DNA of 64,000 nucleotides from Semisulcospira habei (GCA_036245525.1 BTPG01000002.1:162227376-162291375); one strand, 5' to 3'. Positions 23,035-34,379 are shown, counted from the first letter of the stretch. Program-made: numbers and translations. The notes: a model not told the origin generated them from the sequence alone.

Positions 23035-23249
23035 AACTCCAAGACTGCATTTCCCAAATTTTGAAGGCGGTCATCTAACGACTATGTACCAATTGCAGGA
23101 GATGGATCAACCATGATAACTCAAGGTTAGTCAGTGCAAGATTAGCTTGGCGCCTGATGGTGCCAAGCTAACCTAACGCAGCCCTGCCTTGAATTATCAT
23201 GGTCTATCCATCTCCTGCTGCCGTAGAGCTTTGGAGCTAAATGGATTAA
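23035..23249. mobile_element. MITE family P1
   Basis: Left flank ATTTCCCAAATTTTGAAGGC, then CTATGTACCAATTGCAGGAG, a hairpin with arms GCAAGATTAGCTTGGCGCC and GGTGCCAAGCTAACCT, and the right end CTCCTGCTGCCG...GGAGCTAAATGGATTAA. TTAA closes at 23246-23249. The left TTAA is not recognisable. Confidence 0.7.
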
Positions 23250-23307
23250 CTTAAGCATTTCAATCATTCGATACACAGTGCGAAGAGTGCCAGGGAAAGT
23301 GATAATG

Positions 23308-23326
23308 GGGGGGGGGGGGGGGGGGT
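23308..23326. repeat. poly-G tract
   Basis: Uninterrupted G run of about 19 bases. Confidence 0.85.
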
Positions 23327-23507
23327 TGCCGGGGAGAGTTGGTGCGGTGGCTCGGTGTTAGAGAGTGCGAGCGGGTGGGGATGTAGTTTGTTTTGTTACG
23401 ATTTTGTGTTTCCTCAAATAAACAGGCTTTCACAAAACAAGTCAACTTTTGCTCATTCTTTCATTGTTATTTTATATCATGTTCATCCTTCCTGGTTGTG
23501 AATTGAA

Positions 23508-23719
23508 TCATTCAACCCCACGCACATATTTCCCAAATTTTGGAGGCGTCATCTAACGACTATGCACCTGTTGCAGGAGATGGATCGATCATGATAATTC
23601 ATTGGTAGTGCCAGAATAGCTGGCGCCGACAGGCGCCAAGTTAATCTGGCACTACCCTTGAATTATCATGGTCGATCCATCTCAGTCCAGCTCTAGTGCG
23701 TCAGGGCTGAATGGGTTAA
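23508..23719. mobile_element. MITE family P1
   Basis: About 210 bp ending in GGGCTGAATGGGTTAA (TTAA 23716-23719). It contains TATTTCCCAAATTTTGGAGG, GTTGCAGGAGATGGATCGAT and a hairpin with arms TAGTGCCAGAATAGC and TTAATCTGGCACTA, plus CTTGAATTATCATGGTCGAT. A four-base AGTC/CAGT interruption lies in CCATCTC..CAG. Confidence 0.75.
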
Positions 23720-24479
23720 CCCTGTGTGCGTTGGTCAAGCGGTTTATCATCGCGACAAAAACCACTACCGACACGTCAGTAAAGGGTTAGTATTATGAAG
23801 TACTGTAACAGTTTCTTCAGTTTGAAGTCGCGCAGTTTTGTGCGTAGACTGAGGTGCGTGTATGGTGCACCATGAATGGTGACATTATTCATGCCGTGTG
23901 TCTTGGTCTTTATATACCATTACTGTCATATCATTCAGCCATTTGCGTGACTGTCTTAGTTGTCTGTCCTCGCGGGCCATAATCACCGCTCACATGGACA
24001 TCATCACCTTTTTTTTGTCTCATTCATTCATTAGTCATTATATCGTTATTCCTTATTTATGTCATACCGAAACAACTGGAAACAATGCCGAAAGAAAGAA
24101 TGGTGCGTACGCATGGGTTACATCACCACCCTTGAATTTTCATGGTCAGTGACTGAGGTCCACATTTCAGTGTCGTAACTCAGGGTGGAAGCTTTTCAAG
24201 TGGGAAGTAAAACCCGTCACATCGGTTACCTCTCTCGACAATACATCGCATCGAGGGAGTACACCAGTGTAGGTAAAATTGTAATGAGCCGGACTTGAAA
24301 AACTGACTATCCGCATGAAACTGTATCAGTAAAATGTAGGCCTGAGTGCTTGAATTCTTAGTTCTGTCTCACAAGTTACATATTATGCTGGTGGTTTCCC
24401 GCGACTGATTCGCTAACGCTTTTCGGCGGCTCACGGTCTTTTGACATGATGACTGACAGTGACCACAGAGACCAGGGAT
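23720..24479. other. no gene seen; decayed P5 hairpin at about 24221-24266
   Basis: The only structure is a weak inverted repeat TACCTCTCTCGACAA / CATCGAGGGAGTACACCAGT resembling P5. Confidence 0.35.
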
Positions 24480-24606
24480 CAGTCAGCATGAGTTAACTTA
24501 GTCCTGCGCCAGCCACCAAGCAAGGTGTTCCGCTATAGCGGAGCACCTTGCTTAGTGGCTGGCGCAGGACCACTGACGCTCACTCATGCGACTGATGACT
24601 CGCCCC
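24480..24606. mobile_element. palindrome family P4
   Basis: Central palindrome with arms TTAGTCCTGCGCCAGCCACC and AAGCAAGGTGTTCCGCTATA, and their reverse complement AGCGGAGCACCTTGCTTAGT to GGCTGGCGCAGGAC. The outer parts CAGGGATCAG..CATGAG and CTCATGCGACTG..GCCCC are the degenerate terminal repeats (CAGGG.CCAGTTGCATGAG in better copies), reminiscent of hAT-type CAGGG ends. Confidence 0.7.
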
Positions 24607-25192
24607 GCCGCTTATCATTGCAGGACTGAATCGTTTCCAAGGCAGCAACTACCAAGCGTCTGTCCATCTGCTGGTGCAGTGAGATATTTGGATAGTCAGT
24701 GTGGCTAAAAATATCTCAAAACAAAGCCGCTAGGACTATCAAGGCAGGTACTGGCAATTCGACTCTATGACTGACGATATGGTAATTAGGCCTACCAACT
24801 GATGTGCTGGTAGCGTCGCGGGCGGTGTGCACACAGCGGTCCGCCTCGCTGTTGGGTTACATAGTCACACTGGTTGCCTCATCGCCGATGGATTCGTTGC
24901 CAGTGTAGCCGGCTGTGCAGCGGTAGAGACTAGCACCGCCGGGAAGACAACCAGAGTGGGGTTACAAGAGTTCCCCAAGCCACCGGGACACCAACGACCG
25001 ATACACCACCGAGTCACTGCCGGAATCAAATTTCAAGAACATTGGCCTACATAAATTGTGTTATAGTCTGAAATCATGGACTTTACGGCTTTAGGCCATG
25101 AGGTTCAAAACCTCAGTCCAGCGGGCACATATTTTGAGGTACAATATATCAGTGCTGGCATTTTGTTACAAACCCGGTGTGTATGTGTGATT
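24607..25192. other. no gene seen
   Basis: Open frames here are short and unsupported. Confidence 0.35.
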
Positions 25193-25551
25193 ACAGAGAA
25201 TAGAGTACAAGCTGGCCACTTTGGCATACAAACACTATGACAATACGCTTCCTGCATATCTGTCTTCTTCCCTTGCATCACACAATCCTAATCAGTAAAA
25301 GTCTACGCTCAAGCTCACAAAAACTGCTCGTTCAGCCCAGAGTCAGCCTAAAAACTGCTGGTGCCCGTTCTTTCAGTTATCAGGCCTCTCACGTCTGGAA
25401 CTCACTTCCACTGCATGTCCGTCTTTCCCCTACCCTGTTGACCTTCAAAACAAATTTGAAGACCCATCTTTTCCAGGTAGCATATCAAGATTAGCTTAAT
25501 CTGGATGTGCTGCCTGGAAATATTGGTTGTTTCCCCATGTAGATAGGCTCT

Positions 25552-25635
<84 letters not shown>

Positions 25636-25801
25636 CGTGTTAGGAATGCGCCTACATGGTGCGAGCAGATGTTTATTTAAAGAGTGCGTTCTAATTTTTC
25701 TCCTTTTTAATTTTTATTTTTTATTTTTTATGTGCTGTAAAGCGCTCCGAGCTTGCTGTTCGTGGGGAAGGGCGCTATATAAAAACTATGTATTATTATT
25801 T
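25193..25801 (+). mobile_element. L2/CR1-like LINE, 3' fragment
   Basis: A second copy of the element at 47645-48640. It reads the ORF2 C-terminus (EYKLATLAYKHYDNTLPAYL in a shifted frame, then SSSQKLLVQPRVSLKTAGAR, SFSYQASHVWNSLPLHVRL, ending LKTHLFQVAYQD). A 3' UTR with a GT microsatellite (25553-25634) follows, then the tail GGGCGCTATATAAAAACTAT and ATT repeats. The 5' end is truncated in the thumb region. Confidence 0.82.
25553..25634 (+). repeat. GT microsatellite
   Basis: About 40 GT units inside the LINE 3' UTR. The other copy has a short CA run at the same place (47808-47820). Confidence 0.9.
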
Positions 25802-26858
25802 ACTATAAAAAAAAACAAACAAGGACAACAACGAGTAATAATTCAGTTGTGTGTGTTTTATTTTAATTTTAAATCCATCTCAGATAAGCACTGAAGGTCA
25901 TTGGTCCGACGTCGGCCCGCGCAGTGGACCCGCGCACGGCCGCTGTGCGGCGCGTGCCCACAGCGTCTGAAGTCGGCCTGAGGATCTTTGCTTACTTGGT
26001 TGAGCTGGTCGCGGCCTCCAACAAGAGATCGACTTTACTGCGCGGACACCTCCGCCACTGGTGTAGGTTATCTCATCAGCGTATGAAAATTTAAACCTCT
26101 TTGCTAAGGATATCGACCCGCGGTAATAACTAAGCTTCTTACACAGCGGACTGGCGACATGAGACAGCTTGTGTTCCGGCGACTGTCTTGACTAGATAAC
26201 ATGGCCAGCGCCACCTCAGTGTGGGTGATAGTTCGACCTTGAAAGTTGAAAGCCTTTTCCTCTCCCCGGTTCTAAAAAGTCGCATTTTACATGATTATGC
26301 TGATGATGAAGTCGGCATGTGAAATTTATCCCAGGACAACTGAAAATCGACGGACTGCATGATATTGATAATAAAGTTAACTTGAGTGAATGTGGAGTTA
26401 TCTAACAAACCACAACCATCCAACCAATGACAAACAAGAACAACGACTGATTATGAAACCCGACCATCCGCTGATGCACAGTCACTTATGACCAACAAAT
26501 GACAGATCGTCGGGAGACGAGTTGGGTCAAACAAACAAACACCTGTTGCAGGGAATTGCGCATGCACTCCTACGTGTAACATCTGTGTCGTCAGTCTGTC
26601 ACATGTGTGTCATCCGTGATCGGCGGACGGGCGAACTCAGTCCTGAACACACCCCATGTAATACGGCAGAACTATGCTGCACTTTCGGCGCTGAGGAGTC
26701 AAATAACTTCCTCTGACCTACTGACACACTGATAATAAATCTACGGCAACACACACTAGTGACTAGTGCAGCAAGCACAGAGCCGCATGCAGTGCAATTT
26801 GTTGGCATCGCTTCAGTACGTTTTTATTCCTGGCGAAAAAAAAAAGTGGAGGGGGAAT
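25802..26858. other. no gene seen
   Basis: GC-moderate sequence with no family recognised on either strand. Confidence 0.35.
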
Positions 26859-26925
26859 CACACTGGTTGTCTCCCTCCATTGCTGCGCTGATATCAGCGC
26901 AGCAATGGAGGGAGACAACCAATGT
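26859..26925. mobile_element. palindrome family P5 hairpin
   Basis: Near-perfect inverted repeat: CACACTGGTTGTCTCCCTCC, ATTGCTGCGCTGAT at the centre, and GGAGGGAGACAACCAATGTG. Confidence 0.8.
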
Positions 26926-27519
26926 GGGTCTACGATAATCCGCGCAGTATTCAGTTAGTCTCCAAACTCGAGTTTGCACTGCCGTGAACCTAAAGGGAGC
27001 ATGAGCATCGCGCTATTCTACGGCTATTCTACGCCGCAGTGCCGGGACGGTCGTCGAATCGCATGTGTTGACAGCCATGGGTGTTTTGTTTTAGGCTCGG
27101 TGGTCCCGATTTCATCCCGGCTGCGTAAACATAGCAGCATAGAGGCAACACTAGCCACCAAGATACATATAGTACATGTAGCTTCTCACAAGTCCCCGCA
27201 CTCTGCGCGGAACTCATGAAGATCTATGCCTCTTGGGGAGTTTTGTCTTTGGTTATGGGCGAACATTGCTAGGCAGTGAACGCCATCCGTCTGATGTAAA
27301 AACAAGAATATATTTATCATCGTGAAAGTATGCGGTAACGGTGGAATTAATGTTTCTTGATAGGTGCATTTGTCTCTGTGCACATCAGACGGAACAGAGA
27401 ACCTTCTGCCATACCATCTGACGGCAGTTCCGATGAAAGCGGCCTTCAAGGCTGGCTAAAGCTTTGTACTGTCCCCAGCCCTCAACCAAATAATAGCCCT
27501 ATCCAAGCCCATTTTAGTA
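26926..27519. other. no gene seen; decayed P3 hairpin at about 27185-27236
   Basis: CTCACAAGTCCCCGCA..TGCGCGGAACTCATGAAGAT followed by CTATGCCTCTTG is a degraded P3 palindrome. The rest is unremarkable. Confidence 0.4.
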
Positions 27520-28190
27520 TATATTTTAATTTGTAACCTGGCTTTTAAATTTCTGCCCGTATAATAATGTGCCTCAGCAGATCCAAGTATATTCCGTAGT
27601 GAACCCGAATCTGTCTTTAACAAGTGTGTTCATTTATATGGTCATTGATGTACGGTTACTGAAAAACAAAAGAAACGGCTGAAACTCACTGCAACTCACT
27701 GCAAACCACAATAAGCGCATCTCCCTTCACCCTCCCCCACTCAGCCTGGAAATTAAAATTGTGTGAACTGAAAAAGCAAAACTTAGGCACAGATTCTCAT
27801 GAGTCACGATCCTGTAACTTGCATGACGGACTTCTGAGGATCTATGCCTTTTCTCATCAGTAGAAAGGGCCACTATCACACTGAATTAGATACACTCACT
27901 GATACGCACCTTCTGTCAGTCTGGAATAAACATAGATCCTCATGGCGCCCGCAGATGCAAAAACTAATGAGAATCATGCCTCTTGCCTGGCTCTATCATT
28001 ATGCTGGTCCTTACATACAAGAGCTGATTCAGTGACTGCCTTCCATAGTGTATTAGACGTGATGACAGCAATTATAAACAAACCACTCTGCTGAAAAAAA
28101 GGGGACAGAAACAAAATAGACAGAGCTCACATTTTTCCATCGAATGAAAATGATTAGGCTTTTTGGTGAACTGTGTCAGTATATATTTTA
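27520..28190. repeat. ~670-bp repeat, unit 1
   Basis: Matches 31030-31545 plus 32177-32340. Shared blocks include GTGCCTCAGCAGAT.CAAGTA, TATTCCGTAGTGAACCCGA, CTCAGCCTGGAAATTAAAAT, CATAGATCCTCATGGCGCCC and GACTGCCTTCCATAGTGTAT. It contains two decayed P3-type hairpins (27786-27850 and 27930-27985). It is a direct repeat whose junction was hit by RTE copy B. Confidence 0.75.
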
Positions 28191-28202
28191 AATTTGTAAC
28201 CT

Positions 28203-31029
28203 TACTTACTTACTTACGCCTGTCACCCCTACCCGGGTATAGGCCGTCGACGAGAGACCTCCAGCAACTCCTGTCCTGTGCTTCTCCTTCGATTCTACTC
28301 CAGGTGGTTCCCAGTCTCTTGATGTCTGCTTGGAGGTCTCGACGCCAGGAGTTTCTCGGCCTACCTCTTTTCCTCTTTCCCTGGGGGTTCCATGACAATG
28401 CCTGCCTAGTGATACTGGAAGCTGGCTTTCTCAGACTGTGACCGATCCATCCCCATCTTCTTCGCCCAATTTCATTCTCTGCTGTTATCTGCTCTGTTCT
28501 CTCCCAGAGTCTGACGTTGCTGATCTTCTCTGGCCAGTGGATTTTCAAAATTCTTCTAAGGCAACTGTTCATGAAGGTCTGTACTCTGTTGACTGTAGTT
28601 TTTGTCAATCTCCAAGTCTCTGCTCCATATAAGAGAACTGCTTTTACATTGGAGTTGAAAATCCGGACTTTGGTGTGTTGTGACAGCTCTCTGGAGCTCC
28701 ACACTTTTTTCAACTGGAGAAAGGCTGCTCTGGCTTTACCGATTCGTGCTCTGACATCTGCATCAGTGCCGCCTTTTTTGTCTATGATGCTCCCGAGATA
28801 GGTGAAGGACTCCACCTCCTCCAACGGGGTGCCAGCAAGCAAGACTGGTTCTTCCCTGGTTGCGTTCAGCCTTATTGTCTTTGTTTTCTGTTTGTGAATG
28901 GTGAGGCCCACTTGGGACGAGATGTCAGCAAGCCTCGTGGTCTTGTCCTGCATTTGTTGATGAGTGTGGGACAGTAATGCCAAGTCGTCTGCAAAATCGA
29001 GGTCGTCAAGCTGTGTCCACAGTGTCCACTGTATTCCACTTCGTCTGTGCTCTGTGGTCATCTTCATGACCCAGTCTATGGCCAGTAGGAAGAGGAACGG
29101 AGACAGCAGACACCCCTGCCTAACACCGGTTCTGACCTGGAGCTCCCTGGTGAACTGCCCTTCATGGATCACGCGACATGTCATGCCATCGTAGCTGCTC
29201 TTGATCAGGCGGACGAGCTCTGTGGGTACACCGTAGTGTCGTAGGAGTTTCCACAGAGTCTCTCGGTCCACACTGTCAAATGCTTTCTCATAATCCACAA
29301 AGTTGACGTACAGCGGGGAGCTCCACTCCAGAGACTGTTCCACGATGATGCGGAGAGTGGCGATCTGGTCTGTACATGATCGGTTCTTCCTGAATCCTGC
29401 TTGCTGGTCTCTCAGCTGGGGGTCAATGGAGCTCTTCATTCTCTCCAGGATGATTCTGTTGAAGACCTTTCCTGGTACTGACAGCAAGGTGATTCCTCTG
29501 TAGTTGGAACACTTGCTGAGGTCGCCTTTCTTGGGAAGCTTGATTAGGTACCCCTCCTTCCAGTCAGCCGGCATCACCTCCTCTTCCCAGATCTTTCCAA
29601 ACAGTGGGTACAGCATCTCCACTGTTGTCTCTAGGTCTGCTTTCAGAGACTCCGCTGGGATGCCATCTGGGCCTGCTGCTTTGCCGTTCTTCAAGAATGC
29701 CACTGCTCTTCTGATCTCTTCCCGGCTGGGTCTGTCACAGCTGATGGGTAGGTAGGTCTCTGCCGGCTGGATGTCTGGGGGGTAGGGTGGGCTAGGTCTG
29801 TTCAGTAACTCTTCAAAATACTCGGCCCATCTGTCGAGTTGGTCTGCTGTCTGCAATAGGCTTGCCTTCGTTGTCTTTTACTGGTCTTTCTGTATGGCCA
29901 TACTTGCCTGACAATCTTCTGGTAATGTCGTAGAGCTGTTTTATGTTGCCGCTGCCTGCTGCCTTTTCTGCCTCTGCTGCCAGGCTGTCTGTGTATGCCC
30001 TCTTGTCTGCCCTGATACTACTCTTCACCTCGCGGTTGGCTTCCGAGTATTCCCCCTGTGCCCTTACTTTGGCTGCTCTCGTGCGACTGTTGTTGACAGC
30101 TGCTTTCTTCTGCTTCCTCACTTCTATCTTCTTCAAGGTCTGTGCCGACAGCCAGTCCTTGTGATGGTGTTTCCTGAACCCTACAGTGTCTTTGCAGGTT
30201 GAGTTCAGCGCCTCTCTAACTGCCTTCCACTGCTGCTCTGTGGTGACCGCCTCCTCTTCATTTACTAGCTCCTGTAGCGCTTGAAACCGGTTGGACAGCA
30301 CCAGTTTGAACTCTTCTCTAACTCCAGTTTCTCTCAGGAGGCCTACATTATAGCGCTGTCTTCTTGTTGTCTCTGTGCGGGTTTTCTTTAGCTTGAGCTT
30401 CATTCTTAAGGTAAGCAGATGGTGGTCGGAGGCGACATCTGCTCCCCTCCTCACTCGAACATCTTGAAGGGATCTTCTAAATTTCTTGCTAATGCAGATA
30501 TGGTCTATTTGGTTCTCTGTTGTATGGTCAGGTGAGACCCACGTTGCTTTGTGTATTTTTCTGTGTGGAAAGATGCTGCCTCCAATGACAAGTCGGTTTA
30601 GAGCACAAAAGTCTACAAACCTCTCCCCGTTCTCACTCATCTCCGAGCCTAGTCCCTGTCTCCCCATCACCTCTTCGTGTCCGGTGTTGTCCTCCCCTAT
30701 TTTGGCATTAAAATCGCCCATGACGATGGTGATGTCTCGCTCCGCACATTTGTCCAAGGCACTCTGGAGTCGGTCGTAGAACTCTTGTTTCTCTTCCTCG
30801 TCACTGTCATTAGTGGGCGCATAACACTGGATGACGTTCAGCATGATGGCTTGAGCTTTTTCTTGGTTCTAAAGGCTGCTGTGATAATTCTTGGCCCAAG
30901 AGGTTCCCAGCCCATCAGCGCTCTCTGTGCCACTGGTGACAGCATGAATGCTACACCTTCTGTATGGGGGGCATTCTCCTCTTCATGACCTGAATACACT
31001 GAGAATCATCTCCCCACTTAACAGCCTTA
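28203..31029 (-). mobile_element. RTE-like LINE copy B, TSD AAATTTGTAACCT
   Basis: About 2.83 kb on the minus strand. The 3' end is a TAAG tandem tail (28203-28216). The 5' end is truncated in the endonuclease domain. It is flanked by the 13-bp duplication AAATTTGTAACCT at 28190-28202 and 31030-31042. It is the longest copy in the window and sits exactly between the two ~670-bp repeat units. Confidence 0.88.
28207..30986 (-). pseudogene. endonuclease-reverse transcriptase ORF of RTE-like LINE B
   Basis: Minus strand. The N-terminal trace HTEGVAFMLSPVAQRALMGW (about 30900-30960) is AP-endonuclease. An 8-nt insertion (CCATCATG, about 30843-30850) relative to copy A shifts the frame before LNVIQCYAPTND. 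The endonuclease motifs GDFNAKIG and DHTTENQIDHICISKKF and SDHHLLTLRMKL are intact. A 2-nt deletion near 29846 breaks the frame again. The RT piece (28210-29856, 548 codons) is open through GPDGIPAESLK, GFRKNRSCTDQ, GVRQGCLLSPFLF and catalytic LDFADDLALL, then the C-terminal [13 protein letters not shown] and GDRRK stop. It looks young but not coding-competent as assembled. Confidence 0.88.
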
Positions 31030-31545
31030 AAATTTGTAACCTGACTTTTTCAAATTTCTGAGTTTTCAGAATTATATGTGCCTCAGCAGATTCAAGTATA
31101 TTCCGTAGTGAACCCGACTGTCTTTACCAGAACAAAAGAGAAGGGGGGGGGGGGGGGGAGAAGTGTGTTCATTTATAATATGGTTATTGATGTACGGTTA
31201 CTGAAAAACGAAAGAAACGGCTGAAACTCACTGCAAACCACAATAGCGCATCTCTCTCCCTTTCCCCCACTCAGCCTGGAAATTAAAATTGTGTGACCTG
31301 AAAAAGCAAAACTTAGGCACAGATTCTCATGGGTCACGTTCCTGTAACTTGCGTGGCGGACTCTTGAGGATCTATGCCTTTTCTCATCTGTAGAAAGGAT
31401 CACTACTCACACTGTCCGAGATACACTCAATGATAAACACCTCCTGTCTGGAATAAACATAGATCCTCATGGCGCCCGCAGATACGAAAGCTCGTGAGAA
31501 TCCTGACTCTTGCCTTCCTCTATCATTATGCTGGTCCTTACATAC

Positions 31546-32166
31546 GCACCCCGTTGGAGGAGGTGGAGTCCTTCACCTATCTCGGGAGCATCATAGACAA
31601 AAAAGGCGCGGGCACTGATGCAGATGTCAGAGCACGAATCGGTAAAGCCAGAGCAGCCTTTCTCCAGTTGAAAAACGCGTGGAGCTCCAGAGAGCTGTCA
31701 CAACACACCAAAGTCCGGATTTTCAACTCCAATGTTCTCTTATATGGAGCAGAGACTTGGAGATTGACAAAAACCACAGTCAACAGAGTACAGACCTTCA
31801 TGAACAGTTGCCTTAGAAGAATTTTGAAAATCCACTGGCCAGAGAAGATCAGCAACGTCAGACTCTGGGAGAGAACAGAACAGATAACAGCAGAGAATGA
31901 AATTGGGCGAAGAAGATGGGGATGGATCGGTCACAGTCTGAGAAAGCCAGCTTCCAGGATCACTAAGCAGGCATTGTCATGGAACCCCCAGGGAAAGAGG
32001 AAACTGAGAGGTAGGCCGAGAAACTCCTGGCGTCGAGACCTCCAAGCCGAGACATCAAGAGACTGGGAACCGCCTGGAGTAGAATCGAAGGAGAAGCACA
32101 GGACAGGAGTTGCTGGAGGTCTCTCGTCGACGGCCTATACCCGGGTAGGGGTGACAGGCGTAAGTA
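31546..32166 (+). pseudogene. RT C-terminal region of RTE-like LINE C
   Basis: Reads [20 protein letters not shown] and then [39 protein letters not shown] and [17 protein letters not shown]. It carries an extra residue near DKKGAGTD and another at KRKLRGRP compared with copy B. The final GDRRK end is out of frame. No catalytic RT core is present. Confidence 0.85.
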
Positions 32167-32168
32167 AG
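31546..32168 (+). mobile_element. RTE-like LINE copy C, 3' fragment, TSD TTACATAC
   Basis: A 623-bp 5'-truncated insertion in the + orientation, flanked by TTACATAC at 31538-31545 and 32169-32176. It starts within [14 protein letters not shown] and runs to the TAAG tail. Confidence 0.9.
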
Positions 32169-32414
32169 TTACATACAAGAAGCTGCGCGAGCTGATTCAG
32201 TGACTGCCTTCCATAGTGTATTAGACGCGATGACAGCTGTTATAAACAAACCGCTTGGCTGAAAAAAGGGGACCGAAACCGAGAAGAGCGCGCGCTCACA
32301 TTCCATCGAATCAAAATGATTAGGCTTTTGGAAGTCTGAGTTAGAACTGTATTAGCGCTGCCTTTTCTGTGTGCACATGAGTTATGCCGAGGTGCGTAGG
32401 CGTGGGCTACTCCT

Positions 32415-32790
32415 CGGGGTCAATTGCATGAGCGAGCTTAGTCCTGCACCAGCCCCTAAGCAAGGTGCGCCGCTATACTGAGCCGGGTGAGTCAGCCATA
32501 TTCAGGACTTTTCTGTTATCCTTCCACTTCAACCGGCACAGATTATAAAAGGCTCGTGCAGCTGCAGGAGCCCATCATAATCCTGCCATAGCGGCGTACC
32601 TTGCTTAGTGGCTGGTACAGGACTAAGCTCGCTCATGCAACTGGCCCCTCAAACTGAACTCGAGATGTAAATGTCGGGACTGACGTGGCACAGATTATGA
32701 TGGGCCCCTGCAGCTGCACGAGCTCTTTATTAATCTGTGCCGGTTGAAGTGGATGGATAACAGAAATGTCCTGGATATGGCTGACTGAGC
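32415..32790. mobile_element. interleaved palindromes (P4 and a second family, P6)
   Basis: The left arm of a P4 palindrome (32415-32477, CTTAGTCCTGCACCAGCCCC) is followed by P6 left (32490-32588, GTCAGCCATATTCAGGAC..), P4 right (32588-32658, ACCTTGCTTAGTGGCTGG..) and P6 right (32690-32790). P6 right is the reverse complement of P6 left with a few changes (CCACTTCAACCGGCACAGAT versus ATCTGTGCCGGTTGAAGTGG). Each P6 arm is itself partly palindromic around GTGCAGCTGCA. The order L4-L6-R4-R6 is that of a pseudoknot. Confidence 0.75.
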
Positions 32791-33044
32791 ATGATACCCG
32801 CTATACCACTGTGTAGTATTGGCATTCCGTCATAATGTAAGTGCCGCACTTCAACGATAATCTATCGGTAAAAATATAATATAAAAGTGCCTCCTATGTG
32901 AGCATGGCATGGGTGGTGGTCAGTAGTATACCGTGGCTTTGCGCCGTCGTGGAATGATGTCGGGTCGTGGAATGAAGTCAGTTATGGCACTAGTGTATAT
33001 TAATTTCTGATCGTCAAGCGTGAGTTTGTCGCTGATGCAGGACT
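32791..33044. other. no gene seen
   Basis: Short AT-rich spacer without supported features. Confidence 0.35.
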
Positions 33045-33229
33045 ACTACTGATAATTCAAGGGTAGTGCCAGATTAGCTGGTGCCTGATGGCGCCAGGCT
33101 AATCTGGCACTACCCTTGAATTATCACAGGCAGATCGCCGATCTGCAACTGGTACAGTCATTAGATGACACCTCCGCGTCCAAATGATTTGGGAAATCGG
33201 CTACAGCCCGTTGGGGCTAAATGGGTTCA
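33045..33229. mobile_element. MITE family P1
   Basis: Hairpin arms GATAATTCAAGGGTAGTGCC and AGATTAGCTGGTGCC with complement GGCGCCAGGCTAATCTGGCA. The right flank runs to GGGGCTAAATGGGTTCAA, where the terminal TTAA has decayed to TTCA. The left terminal part is missing. Confidence 0.7.
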
Positions 33230-33913
33230 ATTCATTTTTTGTTCAACTGCTTTCCGTGTAGTGTCAACACTAGTAGTCATTATCATCTACATTACAAATC
33301 TGCACCGGCGGTCAGCTCTTGCAGCCTTGCAGTACAGTTGGTGTCGTGTCAGTCATAAACATCTCAAGGCTGGAAAGTGACATGTCGGGCACGCTGGGCA
33401 GCCCTGCAAAGTCACCCCCCCCCCCCAACCCCATGAAAAATATCATCCTACGCCACTGCTTTTGCTCACAAAAAATAATTTAGTACAGAGTTGACCAAGC
33501 TGGCTTGACAATTTAAAAATTAGGCCATGTGGTGGCCGGGAGTGGCAGTGGACAATCCAGTGGCAACTTCGAATCGGGTCAGTCTGAACTGTGAGCAGCG
33601 TTGAATAGTCCGACTGCACTGACAGACACCTCCACACTGTCACGTTGCATTATAGCACAAGCAAACTAAGTGGCGTGCAGTCCTAATCAGTTTTAAGTTG
33701 ATTAGCGCAACGTCAGTTGTGAGAGTTGTCAACGCCGCCAGTACTGACACAAACGGCGTGCCGGTCGGCTTTTTTTTTATAGTCGTAATTGCAACGACTT
33801 CAGTTGATCCTCCCCCCCCCCCCCTCCCGGGCCCTTCTAGTTTAGCGCATTACATCCTGAGGATGAAATTATCATTTTTGTAGATGTGCTTTGAGGTCTA
33901 CATCACAGTTCTG
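33230..33913. other. no gene seen; poly-C at 33415-33426 and 33812-33824
   Basis: No coding similarity recognised. Confidence 0.35.
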
Positions 33914-34020
33914 GACACAGATTGACCATGATTGTTCAAGGGTGGTGTCAGAATAGCTTGGCGCCAAGCTATTCTCAGGGCTGACACCACCCTTGAACTG
34001 TCATGGTTGATCCATGACAT
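33914..34020. mobile_element. palindrome family P2 hairpin
   Basis: Arms ACAGATTGACCATGATTGTT, CAAGGGTGGTGTCAGAATAG and GCTTGGCGCC, with the right arm interrupted by a short insertion after CTATTCT. Terminal TTAA ends are not seen. Confidence 0.7.
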
Positions 34021-34080
34021 TCTGTCAAAGCATGTCACGGATTTATGGGTTAGTCATCACCAAGACACGATTTTCTGGAG

Positions 34081-34198
34081 CCCCCCCCCCCCCCCCACCA
34101 AGAGTAGCCTAGATTATGTTATGATGGTGATCAGCTTCCCTCAAACTGATCAAATGTGACACGACTGAAAAGTTTTTTTTTTTTTTTTTTTTTTTTTC
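34081..34198. repeat. poly-C (34081-34097) and poly-T (34172-34198) tracts
   Basis: Long homopolymers separated by 75 bp of ordinary sequence. Confidence 0.8.
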
Positions 34199-34317
34199 GC
34201 CCTGAGCATGCTGCTATCATGGAGTGGATGCGCATTACAAGTAGACAGTCTTGTAGACATAATCATCGCGACTACCTTTCGCCAGCGACTTTGAATAAAA
34301 CAGCACCGAGTTTTCGC

Positions 34318-34379
34318 TGGAGACATGTTGAATAAAATAGCACCCTCGATGGTGCTCTTTTATTCAACAAGTCTCCGGC
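34318..34379. repeat. single-copy palindrome (P7)
   Basis: Arms CTGGAGACATGTTGAATAAA, ATAGCACC and the complement GGTGCTCTTTTATTCAACAA, GTCTCCGGC around CTCGAT. No second copy in the window. Confidence 0.7.

Larger units (their letters stand above)
31030..32340. repeat. ~670-bp repeat, unit 2, split by RTE copy C
   Basis: Same blocks as unit 1 (27520-28190). A poly-G tract lies at 31143-31158. The unit is interrupted at 31546-32168 by a 5'-truncated RTE insertion. Unit 1 keeps the uninterrupted TTACATAC site at 28011-28018. Confidence 0.75.

Noticed and set aside
25556..25894. Open frame of alternating Val-Cys
   Set aside because: It is translation of the GT microsatellite in the LINE 3' UTR.
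34318..34379. MicroRNA precursor
   Set aside because: The stem is almost fully complementary, no known mature sequence is present, and it resembles the other fold-back repeats.
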